This document shows positions 14,410 to 23,330 of a stretch of DNA of 46,321 bases, in pieces. A model generated the notes under the pieces. It was not told the origin of the DNA. It did not search any database and saw only the letters and a program-made list of their open reading frames with translations. The position numbers and the translations under genes are program-made. The stretch's first letter is position 1. Each line of letters begins with the position of its first letter. The stretch spans positions 1-46,321 of the forward strand of contig PFEY01000045.1 in the NCBI GenBank assembly GCA_002783205.1, read 5' to 3'. The stretch is from Rhodobacteraceae bacterium CG17_big_fil_post_rev_8_21_14_2_50_63_15. GTDB taxonomy: Bacteria; Pseudomonadota; Alphaproteobacteria; Rhodobacterales; Rhodobacteraceae.

Positions 14410-15725
14410 TGGATCCTCTCGTATTGGGCCTGATCGTGGCGATTGCCACGATTACGGTTCTGTTCTCCGGCGTGTCGGTCGCACTCGGGCTGCTGATCGT
14501 TTCGGGCGGCTTCCTCGTCGTGTTCGACGGCATGCGCTCGCTCGAACTGATGCCCGAAATCCTCTTTGGCAAACTGAACAATTTTGCCCTCCTGTCGATT
14601 CCGATGTTCATCATCATGGGCTCGTCCATCGCGTCGACTCGCGCAGGGGCAGATCTATACGAGGCGCTGGAACGCTGGCTCACCCGCGTGCCCGGTGGGC
14701 TGGTCATTTCCAATCTCGGGGCCTGCGCGCTGTTCTCGGCGATGTCGGGGTCGTCGCCCGCCACCTGTGCCGCCATCGGAAAGATGGGCATCCCCGAGAT
14801 GCGCAAACGCGGCTATCCTGACGCTGTTGCGGCCGGGTCCATCGCCGCCGGCGGCACTTTGGGCATTCTCATTCCGCCTTCGGTCACGATGATCGTCTAT
14901 GGGATTGCGACCGAAACCTCGATTGGACGGCTGTTTCTGGCCGGAGTCATCCCGGGGTTGATGCTGGTCACGCTCTTCATGATCTGGTCGCTCTATTCGA
15001 CCTGGCGCTCTGGCGACATGAACCTCCTGAACGGGCGCAGCTATTCCTGGGCGGAGCGATTTGAGATCCTGCCGCGGGTGCTGCCGTTCATGGCGATCAT
15101 TCTGGGTGTGCTCTATGCCATGTATGGCGGTATTGCCACGCCCTCCGAGACCGCCGCAGTCGGCGCGCTCCTGTGTCTCGTGATCGCCATGGTGATCTAC
15201 AGGCTCTGGTCGCCCCGCGCGCTCTGGGTGGTGCTGCGCGACAGCACCCGCGAGAGCGTGATGATCCTCTTCATCATCGCGGCGGCGGGGGTGTTTTCCT
15301 ACATGCTTTCGACACTTTTCATCACCCAGTCCATCGCCGGTTGGATCGGCACGCTGGAGGTGAACCGCTGGGTGCTGATGGCCGCGATCAACGTCTTTTT
15401 GCTGGTTGCAGGATTTTTCCTGCCCCCCGTGGCGGTCATCCTGATGGCCGCGCCAATCCTCATGCCGATCATCACCACCGCAGGCTTTGATCCGATCTGG
15501 TTTGCCGTGGTGCTGACGATCAATATGGAAATCGGGCTGATTTCACCGCCTGTGGGTCTCAACCTCTACGTCATCAATGGCATTGCCCCCGATATCAAGC
15601 TCAAGACGATCCTCTACGGCTCGCTCCCCTATGTCGGCTGCATGGTGCTGGCGATTATCCTCCTGTGCTTCTTTCCGGGGCTGGCAACCTGGCTCCCTGA
15701 TGCGGTGATGGGAGCGACCCAATGA
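14409..15725 (+). CDS. TRAP transporter large permease (DctM family)
   Basis: A 438-residue polytopic permease that couples sodium flow to import of the receptor-bound acid. It has about twelve hydrophobic segments and the typical DctM motifs: NFALLSIPMFIIMGSSIA, SAMSGSSPATCAAIGKMGIPEM, AAGGTLGILIPPSVTMIVYG, GIATPSETAAVGAL, and near the end NMEIGLISPPVGLNLYVINGI. Full length. It overlaps mcd by 4 bases (ATGA), tying transport directly to malonate breakdown. Confidence 0.96.
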   Translation: MDPLVLGLIVAIATITVLFSGVSVALGLLIVSGGFLVVFDGMRSLELMPEILFGKLNNFALLSIPMFIIMGSSIASTRAGADLYEALERWLTRVPGGLVISNLGACALFSAMSGSSPATCAAIGKMGIPEMRKRGYPDAVAAGSIAAGGTLGILIPPSVTMIVYGIATETSIGRLFLAGVIPGLMLVTLFMIWSLYSTWRSGDMNLLNGRSYSWAERFEILPRVLPFMAIILGVLYAMYGGIATPSETAAVGALLCLVIAMVIYRLWSPRALWVVLRDSTRESVMILFIIAAAGVFSYMLSTLFITQSIAGWIGTLEVNRWVLMAAINVFLLVAGFFLPPVAVILMAAPILMPIITTAGFDPIWFAVVLTINMEIGLISPPVGLNLYVINGIAPDIKLKTILYGSLPYVGCMVLAIILLCFFPGLATWLPDAVMGATQ

Positions 15726-16963
15726 GTATGCTTGCCGATCTTCTCGCCACAGTCTTTGAGCGGCGCTATCGTGGGGCGGAGGCGGCCGATCGACACAATC
15801 GCAGTATCGAGGACATGTGCCACGACCTCTTGGGAGGTTCGGGCGAGGTCTCTGGAATGGCGCTCGCGCGGTTGATCCTCGATAGCTATGCCGCCAAGCA
15901 GGACGCGGAGAAGGTTGCGTTCTTCAGCTTTCTCACCAACAGGATGGGCGTTGACCCAGAGGCGGTGCGCCATACGCTCGAGGCTTATGAGACCGCGCCC
16001 GACCGTGCCACCTACCGCGATTTCCTGGCCGCATCAGAGCCGCCGCGTCAGGAAGTAGCGCGCCGTCTGAATCAGGTTCCCGGCGCAACCGCGCAACTGG
16101 TGGCCATGCGCGCCGATCTCTTGCGTCTGAGTCGCGACACTCCGGCGCTTGCGGTGCTGGATCTCGATTTCAAGCACCTCTTCGCCTCGTGGTTCAATCG
16201 CGGGTTTCTGGTGCTGCGTCCGATCAACTGGTCCTCGCCCGCCGATATTCTGGAAAAGATCATTGCCTATGAGGCGGTGCACGCGATTGACAGCTGGGAG
16301 GATCTGCGCCGTCGTCTTGCCCCGCAGGACCGGCGCTGTTTCGGTTTCTTCCACCCTGCGATGCCAGACGAGCCGCTGATCTTTGTCGAGGTGGCGCTCA
16401 GTCGCGGGATACCCGGCACCATCCACGATGTTCTGTCGGAGGATCGCGCGGTGATCGGCGCCCATCAGGCCGACACCGCCGTATTCTATTCGATCTCCAA
16501 CTGTCAGGAGGGACTGGCTGGCATCTCCTTTGGCAATTCGCTGATCAAGCAGGTCGTTGCCGATCTTTCGCAGGAATTGCCGGGGCTCAAGACCTTTGTA
16601 ACGCTCTCGCCGATTCCCGCGCTGATCCGTTGGTTGGCCGAAAATGGCGCCCTCCTACCCAAGGAGCCGGAGGCCCGACGTGCTCTGACCGCGGTGTTTC
16701 TGCTGGAGGCCAAGCGCCCCGATGGCACACCTTATGATCCGGTGGCGCGCTTTCATCTGGGCAACGGCGCCTCGATCCATGCCATACATGCGGATGCCGA
16801 TCTCTCGTCCAATGGTCAGACACAATCCGGCGGAGTGATGGTGAACTACCTTTACGATCTCGCTCGGATTTCGCAAAACCATGAACGCTTTGTGGGCTCG
16901 GGAAGGATTGCCGCCTCGCCCGAGGTCAAGGCCCTCGCCGCCGCCGGCAAAAGGACAGACTGA
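15722..16963 (+). CDS. mcd: Malonyl-CoA decarboxylase
   Basis: A 413-residue protein of the MCD family (MatA type), which converts malonyl-CoA to acetyl-CoA and CO2. The N-terminal third is helical. The C-terminal catalytic part holds FVEVALSRGIPGTIHDVL, TVFYSISNCQEGLAGISFGN-like VFYSISNCQEGLAGISFG, KTFVTLSPIPALIRWL (the Ser-containing LSPIP motif) and ARFHLGNGASIHAIHADAD with the catalytic His, then GGVMVNYLYDL. The ATG at 15722 overlaps the dctM stop; a second ATG at 15728 is possible. No mitochondrial-type targeting tail is present. Its product enters central metabolism as acetyl-CoA. Confidence 0.95.
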   Translation: MSMLADLLATVFERRYRGAEAADRHNRSIEDMCHDLLGGSGEVSGMALARLILDSYAAKQDAEKVAFFSFLTNRMGVDPEAVRHTLEAYETAPDRATYRDFLAASEPPRQEVARRLNQVPGATAQLVAMRADLLRLSRDTPALAVLDLDFKHLFASWFNRGFLVLRPINWSSPADILEKIIAYEAVHAIDSWEDLRRRLAPQDRRCFGFFHPAMPDEPLIFVEVALSRGIPGTIHDVLSEDRAVIGAHQADTAVFYSISNCQEGLAGISFGNSLIKQVVADLSQELPGLKTFVTLSPIPALIRWLAENGALLPKEPEARRALTAVFLLEAKRPDGTPYDPVARFHLGNGASIHAIHADADLSSNGQTQSGGVMVNYLYDLARISQNHERFVGSGRIAASPEVKALAAAGKRTD

Positions 16964-16974
16964 AGGACAAAAGC

Positions 16975-18492
16975 ATGGCTAATCCACTCTATGACACACT
17001 GTTCGGTCGTCATGCTGGGTCCAGTATGCCCTTTCTGCATCTCGCAGAGGGCAATTCGCTCAGCTATGACGCCTTCTTGCGGCTGACCGCACGCTTTGCC
17101 CATGCGATCTGCGCGGAAGGTCTGGTGCCGGGCGATCGTCTGGCCGCTCAGATCGAAAAATCATCCGAGGCGCTGGCTGTCTATGCGGCTTGCGCGCAGG
17201 CGGGCATCGTGTTCCTGCCCCTCAATACCGGTTACACGGCAGACGAGATCTCGTATTTTCTGCAAGACAGCGGCGCAAGACTCCTGCTCTGCGACGGATC
17301 GCGAAGAGCTGCGTTGCAGGCGGTGGCCGAACTGGCGGGCGCGCGGCTGATGACACTCGATGCCGATGGCACCGGCGCCTTGCCCGACGCAGCCCGCGAC
17401 CAGCCCGAAACCTTCACGACCGTGCCACGCAAGGCCGACGATCTGGCTGCCTTGCTTTATACGTCCGGTACGACGGGCCGATCCAAGGGGGCGATGCTGA
17501 CCCAGAGCAACCTCATTTCCAACGCCCAAATACTGACAGAATACTGGCGGTTTACCGACAGGGACATCCTCCTCCACGCGCTGCCGATTTTTCACACGCA
17601 TGGCCTCTTTGTCGCCACCAACATCATCCTGTTGACAGGTGGCAGCATGATCTTCTTGCCGAAGTTCGACCTCGATCAGGTGATCGCCCTTCTGCCACGC
17701 GCGACAAGTATGATGGGCGTGCCGACGTTTTACACCCGCCTGTTGGACGATCCAAGGTTCAACCGCGATCTGGTCGCCCATATGCGCCTTTTCATCTCGG
17801 GTTCTGCCCCCTTGCTGGCCGAAACCCATGTGGCGTTTGAAGAGCGCACCGGGCACCGGGTTCTCGAACGCTACGGCATGACCGAAACCAACATGAACAC
17901 CTCGAACCCCTATGACGGCGAACGGCGCGCAGGCACGGTCGGCTTTCCACTGCCCGGGGTGGACCTGAAAATCGCCGACCCGCAATCCGGCAAACCCTTG
18001 CCGCAAGGCGAGATCGGCCTCATCGAGGTGCGCGGACCCAACGTGTTCAAAGGCTACTGGAACATGCCCGAAAAGACCGCCGAGGAACTGCGTGCAGATG
18101 GGTTCTTCATTACCGGCGATCTCGGGCTGATCGACAATCAGGGTTATGTGCAGATCGTGGGCCGCAACAAGGATCTGATCATCTCGGGCGGCTACAACAT
18201 CTATCCAAAGGAAATCGAATTGCTGCTGGATGAGCAGCCCGGTGTGCTGGAAAGCGCTGTCGTGGGCGTGCCGCATCCCGATTTCGGAGAGACCGTGGTC
18301 GGATTTCTCGTGGCGCAAAAAGGCGACACGCTGGATCTCGACGCGATTGCGCAGGCCGCATCGAAGTCATTGGCGCGGTTCAAGCATCCGCGCCGGTTGA
18401 TCGTGCTTGACGAGCTGCCACGCAACACGATGGGCAAGGTTCAAAAGAACGTGCTGCGCGCCGAGTATGCCGGTCTCTTCACGTCTGGCTGA
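16975..18492 (+). CDS. matB: Malonyl-CoA synthetase
   Basis: A 505-residue acyl-CoA synthetase of the ANL family that activates malonate with ATP and CoA. Motifs in order: ATP loop ALLYTSGTTGRSKGAML, LHALPIFHTHGLF, adenine-binding YGMTETNMNTSNPYDGERRAG, GDLGLIDNQGYVQIVGRNKDLIISGGYNIYPKEIE-type core (hinge aspartate/lysine region at about residues 380-415), and the C-terminal catalytic lysine in PRNTMGKVQKN. It starts 11 bases after mcd with an AAGGAC site. With the TRAP carrier and mcd it completes import, activation and decarboxylation. Confidence 0.95.
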   Translation: MANPLYDTLFGRHAGSSMPFLHLAEGNSLSYDAFLRLTARFAHAICAEGLVPGDRLAAQIEKSSEALAVYAACAQAGIVFLPLNTGYTADEISYFLQDSGARLLLCDGSRRAALQAVAELAGARLMTLDADGTGALPDAARDQPETFTTVPRKADDLAALLYTSGTTGRSKGAMLTQSNLISNAQILTEYWRFTDRDILLHALPIFHTHGLFVATNIILLTGGSMIFLPKFDLDQVIALLPRATSMMGVPTFYTRLLDDPRFNRDLVAHMRLFISGSAPLLAETHVAFEERTGHRVLERYGMTETNMNTSNPYDGERRAGTVGFPLPGVDLKIADPQSGKPLPQGEIGLIEVRGPNVFKGYWNMPEKTAEELRADGFFITGDLGLIDNQGYVQIVGRNKDLIISGGYNIYPKEIELLLDEQPGVLESAVVGVPHPDFGETVVGFLVAQKGDTLDLDAIAQAASKSLARFKHPRRLIVLDELPRNTMGKVQKNVLRAEYAGLFTSG

Positions 18493-18578
18493 AGGCTCGA
18501 CAGCCTCCTCGAAGCATCTCAGGACTCCCCAACCCGCGGGCAGCACTCCAGGACCCGCCTCCCAGCCGACCCGGAACA

Positions 18579-18605
18579 CGGGATCGGACCCATGATCCGA
18601 TCCCG
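18579..18605. terminator. Perfect hairpin between convergent matB and the outer-membrane protein gene
   Basis: CGGGATCGGA (18579-18588) pairs with TCCGATCCCG (18596-18605) around a 7-base loop. There is no clear T-run on either strand, but its placement between two convergent genes fits a bidirectional transcription-ending or RNA-protecting hairpin. Confidence 0.65.
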
Positions 18606-18635
18606 TTGCATCTCACGGCAACCCCGGACAAGACT

Positions 18636-19760
18636 TCAGAACGCGTATTGCCAACCCAAAGTGGCGATCCAGTCGGTCTCTAGCTGCAATCCGTTGAGAT
18701 CCTGATAGACCGGCATACCGATCTCGGCGGCCAGCCGGTGCCCGCGCAGCGCGCCACGCTGCGCGACGAGGTTGACCCCGGCAAAAAGCGTCACGGTCTC
18801 GCCGCCGTAATTGTTGGGATCGGCGGGCGGAGCGGCTCCGACGATCCGCGAATCCTGCCCGCTGATGTCGCCGACGCTCTTGGCCTCGATGCGCCCCGAG
18901 AGGCTGATCCACGGCTTGGGTTGATAGCTGGCCCAAGTGGTCAGCGCCACCTCATTGCCCAGATGATAGCCGTTGTTCTTGCCGGTGCGGATCACGCCGG
19001 TCAGTTGCGCACCGTATCCGGTATTCCCGGTTCGCCCGCTATACGTGATCCCCGGCAAGAGGTCATAGGTGCCCGATCCCAGCTGCATCGCATAGGCCAT
19101 CTGCATGTTCATGGGCATACCCATGGGCGAGATCATGGTGCCCCGCTCATCTGTCGCACCGGTTGGCAGGCTCACGCCGAAATTGAGGTGCAGCTTGTGA
19201 TTGCCCCAGTTCTTCAGCCCGTAGAGGGCGGAGATCTTGAGATCCCCCCAACCCTCGGCTTGGGTCTGGAACGTGGCAAGCCGGGTGGTCCCGGCAGGTC
19301 CGGCAAAGGTGATGTGATCCATTTCCTTGCGGATATAGGGCAGCATCGCCATGAGCGTCAGACGGTCATTTGGCGCATACATCGCGCCGAACATATGCAT
19401 GTCCATGGTCATGCTGGTGGGCACGATGCGGATATTGGGCGGCTGGCCGGGGATCCCGAAGAAGCTGTTGGGCGTGCTGGCCACCTGCTCGGGGCTGAGG
19501 CTGTTTGTGCCGCTGCGATAGCCCTCCATGTCCATGTGCATGTAGCGATAGGAGAGCATGACCTCGCCGGTCTTGTGCAGATGGTCCCCCATCACACCTA
19601 TCGGCGCATGGCCATCCGCGCGCAGGGGAGGCAAATCGGTAGTACTCAAGCCCGGCCCGCCAACGGACTTCACAGTGTCATGCGCGACCGCAGGCGCGCT
19701 CGCAAAGCATAGCGTGACAACGGCGCAAACTGCGCCGACACGCGGGAAAATCGTTGTCAT
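18636..19760 (-). CDS. Methionine-rich outer-membrane beta-barrel protein (MetA-pathway-of-phenol-degradation-like family)
   Basis: A 374-residue exported protein. The ATG at 19760 gives a signal peptide (residues 1-26, ending SAPAVA) and follows an AG-rich ribosome site. Strand-like alternating segments and a C-terminal aromatic residue (GWQYAF) indicate an outer-membrane barrel. The family is often just called 'transporter'. Methionine clusters stand out: SYRYMHMDMEGYRSG, MTMDMHMFGAMYAP, MISPMGMPMNMQMAYAMQLG, together with HDH/HLHK near the start. Such Met/His patches suit copper(I) handling, which I infer; no copper ATPase or oxidase is in the window. The upstream small exported protein may belong with it. 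Confidence 0.78.
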   Translation of the reverse strand: MTTIFPRVGAVCAVVTLCFASAPAVAHDTVKSVGGPGLSTTDLPPLRADGHAPIGVMGDHLHKTGEVMLSYRYMHMDMEGYRSGTNSLSPEQVASTPNSFFGIPGQPPNIRIVPTSMTMDMHMFGAMYAPNDRLTLMAMLPYIRKEMDHITFAGPAGTTRLATFQTQAEGWGDLKISALYGLKNWGNHKLHLNFGVSLPTGATDERGTMISPMGMPMNMQMAYAMQLGSGTYDLLPGITYSGRTGNTGYGAQLTGVIRTGKNNGYHLGNEVALTTWASYQPKPWISLSGRIEAKSVGDISGQDSRIVGAAPPADPNNYGGETVTLFAGVNLVAQRGALRGHRLAAEIGMPVYQDLNGLQLETDWIATLGWQYAF

Positions 19761-20070
19761 TGTCTTGGTCTTCTTTCTGAGGTGCAACACCCGAACGGGA
19801 ATCGACCAAACGGTCCTATCGCGTCTCGGTATCAATCAGTAGAAATCTGAATCTCGGTCAATGGCCAAATGGGGCTGGCATGGGCCGTCCGGGCCGTGAT
19901 CCTCCGGGCTGTCCCGCCACGAATCCCGCTGGAGACGGAAACGCGGCGGTGAGCATGGATCAAAGCCGCATGCATCAGGTTTCCCTGTCACCGGAGGTCC
20001 CGCTGGAGAGGCGCCAAACCGATCATGATCAGATAAGGCACACGGGCAGGCCCGGCGGCACACATGCCAG
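19761..20070. other. Gene-free stretch upstream of the Met-rich barrel gene
   Basis: I find no credible gene. Open frames here lack family resemblance and ribosome sites. Near 19885-19915 the GC-rich sequence GGGCCGT / GGGCTGT recurs about every 11-14 bases. The stretch should contain the promoter of the barrel gene unless that gene is read through from the upstream small gene. Confidence 0.4.
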
Positions 20071-20514
20071 CTATCCCAGAGCCGAAACCGGGGGCGCACG
20101 AGAACTGTAGGCAGCAGGCAGATCGCCCGCCGCAACCCGCATGTTTTCATATCTTGTGACGACAGGCGTGAAAGCGAGAGGTCGATCCGCCGGATCTATG
20201 GCGCAACTATTCTCGAGAGCGGGCGATTTGAAGAATGGGCAAGGGGTGCTCAGATGAGGACCAGTCTCGCCCTCTGCCTTGGTTTGCGGCGCTGTAGCCA
20301 AGTGCTCGTTTGTGACGCAAAGTCCGCCACCGAGTTCCGTCGCCTCGATCATCAGACCTTGATCTGCGAGAGCGGCGAGCCGAGCGGCGTCGGCAAGACT
20401 GTGTTGGCATTCGACGGCGGTGGCCGTCGCCACGCGGACAGTCAGCAAAAGCACGAGAAGGGTCGGAGCAATCCCAACCACTCTCACGCGCCTGATCAAT
20501 CTTGCAATCATCAT
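20071..20514 (-). CDS. Small exported or membrane-anchored protein, function unknown
   Basis: About 147 residues from tandem ATGs at 20514/20511; an ATG at 20577 in the same frame would add 21 residues. No start has a good ribosome site, so the start is uncertain. A basic start followed by a hydrophobic stretch (RLIRRVRVVGIAPTLLVLLLTVRVATATA) looks like a signal peptide, and four cysteines follow (ECQH, LCVT, PCPF, SCAI). The C-terminus YSSRAPPVSALG recalls the RAPP ending of small exported proteins found near metal-resistance genes, which is only a resemblance. It precedes the Met-rich barrel gene on the same strand. Confidence 0.55.
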   Translation of the reverse strand: MMIARLIRRVRVVGIAPTLLVLLLTVRVATATAVECQHSLADAARLAALADQGLMIEATELGGGLCVTNEHLATAPQTKAEGETGPHLSTPCPFFKSPALENSCAIDPADRPLAFTPVVTRYENMRVAAGDLPAAYSSRAPPVSALG

Positions 20515-20624
20515 ATTTGCCGAATGAACGCTCACCAGGATGCGACCCAGTTGTCCTTTTAACTTGAATAACGCCATACCAATCAAGAAACGCTAGCAAT
20601 GCAATCCTGACGCGTCAAGCGACT

Positions 20625-21497
20625 CTAGAGCCTGCCGACGCGCCGCTGCCGCCAGAGCGTGAAGAGACCGGCACTGACGACCAGCGCACCGCCAAGGGCA
20701 ACGTTGAGCCGGATGGTCTCGGAAAAGACGAGAATGCCGATGACGCTCACAAAGAGGAGTTGCAGATAGGCAAAGGGCTGCACCGCGCTGGCCTCGGCCA
20801 CCTCGTAGCACCTGATCAGCGTGTAATGCCCCGCCGCGCCGGTGATGCAGAGCGCCGCCATCCAGACCCAGTCCGGACCCAGCATCGGCTCCCAGTACCA
20901 CATCCCGACAGCGGTCATCGCAACCGAACCAACGGTGCCGGTCCAGAAGAACGACGTTGCCGTCGTGTCGCGGCGGGCCACGTAACGGGTGAGCAACGCA
21001 TAGAGCGAAAACATCAGTGCCGCGACGAAGGCTATCACCGCCTGCGGCTTGAACACGCCAAAGCCGGGTTCGAGGATGATGAGCACGCCGACAAAGCCGA
21101 CAGCGATCGCGCTCCACCGTCGCCAACCGACCTTTTCGCCCAGAACCGGACCGGAGAGCGCCGCGACAAGCAACGGGTAACAGGCAAACACCGCATGGGT
21201 CTCGATCAGCCCCAGAGTCGTGAAGGCCGAGATGATGACGCAGATCTGCGCCACCAGCAGCATCCCCCGAAACCCCTGCAAGAGCGGTTGCGCCGTGGCA
21301 GCGGCCGCGCGCAACCCACCCGCCTTGCGCGTCGCGACGGCCATCACGAAAGCGGCAAAGAACCAGTAGCGGATCATCACCACCATCAACACGTTGTATT
21401 CACCCGCCAGATGGCGCGAAATGCCATCCTGCACGGCAAAGATGAACGTCGTCATCACCATCAGCCAGATGCCGAGACGGGTGTTCTGCGTGCTCAT
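20625..21497 (-). CDS. EamA-family (DMT) transporter
   Basis: A 290-residue inner-membrane protein made of two EamA repeats, about ten membrane helices in all, typical of drug/metabolite exporters. It starts MSTQNTRLGIWLMVMTTFIFAVQDG; the second repeat begins near AVIAFVAALMFSLYALLTR. The ATG at 21497 overlaps the mnmD stop by 4 bases (ATGA), so the two are coupled although their roles look unrelated. The substrate cannot be told from sequence. Confidence 0.92.
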   Translation of the reverse strand: MSTQNTRLGIWLMVMTTFIFAVQDGISRHLAGEYNVLMVVMIRYWFFAAFVMAVATRKAGGLRAAAATAQPLLQGFRGMLLVAQICVIISAFTTLGLIETHAVFACYPLLVAALSGPVLGEKVGWRRWSAIAVGFVGVLIILEPGFGVFKPQAVIAFVAALMFSLYALLTRYVARRDTTATSFFWTGTVGSVAMTAVGMWYWEPMLGPDWVWMAALCITGAAGHYTLIRCYEVAEASAVQPFAYLQLLFVSVIGILVFSETIRLNVALGGALVVSAGLFTLWRQRRVGRL

Positions 21498-22171
21498 GTC
21501 CGGCCCTTGGCCGCAACCGTCATATGCCGTTTGCGGCCATAGCCCGGCTGACGGGTCACGCTGAAGCCTGCCGCCGCAAGCCCGCCGCGCACCAGACCGG
21601 CGGCGCTGTAGGTGGCGGCGGTGCCTCCGGGTGCGGTATGCGCGCCCACCTCCGCCATCAGTTCGGGTTGCCAAAGTTCCGGATTCTTGGCGGGCGAAAA
21701 CCCGTCGAGAAACCACGCATCGGCGAGACCGCGCCAGCGAGGGAGAGTCTCGCGCGCATCGCCAGTGATCAGCGTGAAATCCAGATCCGGCAGGACGAGA
21801 GACCGCGCACCGCCCTGCCAATGTGGCGCAAGCGTCGAAGCAATCTCTGCAAGCTCCGGGAACGCCGACTGCGCGCGACTCATCTCTTGTGCTGTTATCG
21901 GGTAGGCCTCAAAACTGGTGTAATGAAACCGCCCCGGTATCCCCGCCTCCCGCCACGCGGCAAGGCTTGCCAGCAGGTTCAGACCGGTGCCAAAGCCAAG
22001 TTCCGCGATGTGGAACCCGTCCCGGAAGCGCGCCGGAAGATCATTGCCTCCGAGGAAGACATGCCGGGTTTCCGCCAGGCCTCCTTCGAGGCTGAAATAG
22101 GGATCGTCGAACCTCAGAGAGATCGGAACATCGCCATCGCGCCAGATGATCTCTGTCGGCTGGTTCTGCAT
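21494..22171 (-). CDS. mnmD: MnmD, tRNA (5-methylaminomethyl-2-thiouridine)-methyltransferase
   Basis: A 225-residue SAM-dependent methyltransferase equal to the N-terminal domain of E. coli MnmC. It finishes the mnm5(s2)U34 modification of wobble uridines. Clear motifs: SAM loop IAELGFGTGLNLLAS, the family hallmark DAWFLDGFSPAKNPELW, GGTAATYSAAGLVRGGLAAAGF and PGYGRKRHM. AAAGGA precedes the ATG at 22171. In E. coli the enzyme is fused to an FAD oxidase; here a separate FAD oxidoreductase gene diverges just 57 bases away. Confidence 0.94.
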   Translation of the reverse strand: MQNQPTEIIWRDGDVPISLRFDDPYFSLEGGLAETRHVFLGGNDLPARFRDGFHIAELGFGTGLNLLASLAAWREAGIPGRFHYTSFEAYPITAQEMSRAQSAFPELAEIASTLAPHWQGGARSLVLPDLDFTLITGDARETLPRWRGLADAWFLDGFSPAKNPELWQPELMAEVGAHTAPGGTAATYSAAGLVRGGLAAAGFSVTRQPGYGRKRHMTVAAKGRT

Positions 22172-22228
22172 GAATCGATCCTTTAAGACGGGCGCGCGCG
22201 ACCATGGCGTGGCGACGGAGGAATGGCA

Positions 22229-23257
22229 ATGACCGATATCACGGTGATGGGGGCAGGAATCTTCGGCCTCTCGGTGGCGTGGTCCTGTGTCCTGCGCGGA
22301 GCAAAGGTAAGGGTGATCGACCCGCACGGACCCGGCAGCGGGGCCTCTGGTGGCGTTGTCGGCGCTCTCGCCCCGCATGTGCCGGAAAACTGGAACGACA
22401 AGAAGGCGTTTCAATTCGAGAGCTTGATGATGGCGGCAGAGTTCTGGGCCGGCGTGCAGGCGGCCGGAGGGCTTTCGCCTGGCTATGCGCGACTCGGGCG
22501 GGTGCAACCCATCCTTGACGCGGCGGGCCTTGCCTTGGCGCGCCAGCGCGCGGGAAACGCAACCACCTTGTGGCAGGGCAAGGCCCACTGGTCTGTCGAA
22601 CGCGCGGCAGGTGACTGGATGCCCGCAAGTCCCACAGGCTTTGTGATCCATGACACACTGAGCGCGCGGCTGCATCCGCGGCTCGCCTGCGCCGCGTTGG
22701 TGGCGGCGTTGCGCGCGCGCGGAACGCAGATGTTGCGCGACGGCCGAGCGGAGGGCAAGGTGATCTGGGCCACTGGCGTGGCGGGACTGGAAGAGTTGAA
22801 CGCGGCGCGCGGCAGCGTGGTAGGCAGCGCGGTCAAGGGACAGGCCGCCATGCTCGCCTGTGACGCGCGCGACCAGCCACAGATCTTTGCCGATGGCCTG
22901 CATATCGTCCCGCATGAGGATGGCACAGTGGCCGTCGGATCAACCAGCGAGCGCATCTATGCCGACCCCACCGGAACCGATGCACAGCTAGATGCACTGA
23001 TTGCGCGGGCCCGCGATGCCTTGCCGGTTCTTGCCGGAGCCAGAGTGCTCGACCGCTGGGCGGGGCTGCGGCCGCGTGCGCGCACGCGTGCCCCGATGCT
23101 GGGCGCTCACCCCCTGCGCGCAGGGGCCTTCATCGCCAACGGGGGCTTCAAGATCGGCTTTGGCATGGCTCCCAAAGTGGGACAGGTCATGGCCGATCTG
23201 ATCCTCGACGGGGTGGACAACATCCCCGCCGGGTTCGCTCCAGACGCATCACTGTGA
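22229..23257 (+). CDS. FAD-dependent oxidoreductase, probable stand-alone MnmC oxidase-domain homologue
   Basis: A 342-residue DAO-family flavoprotein. The N-terminal Rossmann motif is VMGAGIFGLSVAW, with RVIDPHGPGSGASGGVVGALAPHVP after it; the GASG...GAL.P string resembles the C-terminal oxidase domain of MnmC. A C-terminal FAD segment GLRPRARTRAPMLGAH...GGFKIGFGMAPKVG is also present. The ATG at 22229 is preferred over 22223 because GGAGGA then has proper spacing. It diverges from mnmD. I infer that it removes the carboxymethyl group of cmnm5U in tRNA; an amino-acid oxidase role is the alternative. Confidence 0.8.
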   Translation: MTDITVMGAGIFGLSVAWSCVLRGAKVRVIDPHGPGSGASGGVVGALAPHVPENWNDKKAFQFESLMMAAEFWAGVQAAGGLSPGYARLGRVQPILDAAGLALARQRAGNATTLWQGKAHWSVERAAGDWMPASPTGFVIHDTLSARLHPRLACAALVAALRARGTQMLRDGRAEGKVIWATGVAGLEELNAARGSVVGSAVKGQAAMLACDARDQPQIFADGLHIVPHEDGTVAVGSTSERIYADPTGTDAQLDALIARARDALPVLAGARVLDRWAGLRPRARTRAPMLGAHPLRAGAFIANGGFKIGFGMAPKVGQVMADLILDGVDNIPAGFAPDASL

Positions 23258-23330
23258 CGTCAACTCCCCTGAATCAGACGGGAAACTTTCCTATGGTGCA
23301 ATCACAAGTCGCATGATTGCCGCGCAATTC

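Noticed and set aside
19836-20150. A 104-codon frame on the minus strand in the gap before the Met-rich barrel gene
   Set aside because: It has no ribosome site, overlaps the 3' end of the 20071-20514 gene and has a composition (Arg, Pro, Cys) expected of chance frames.
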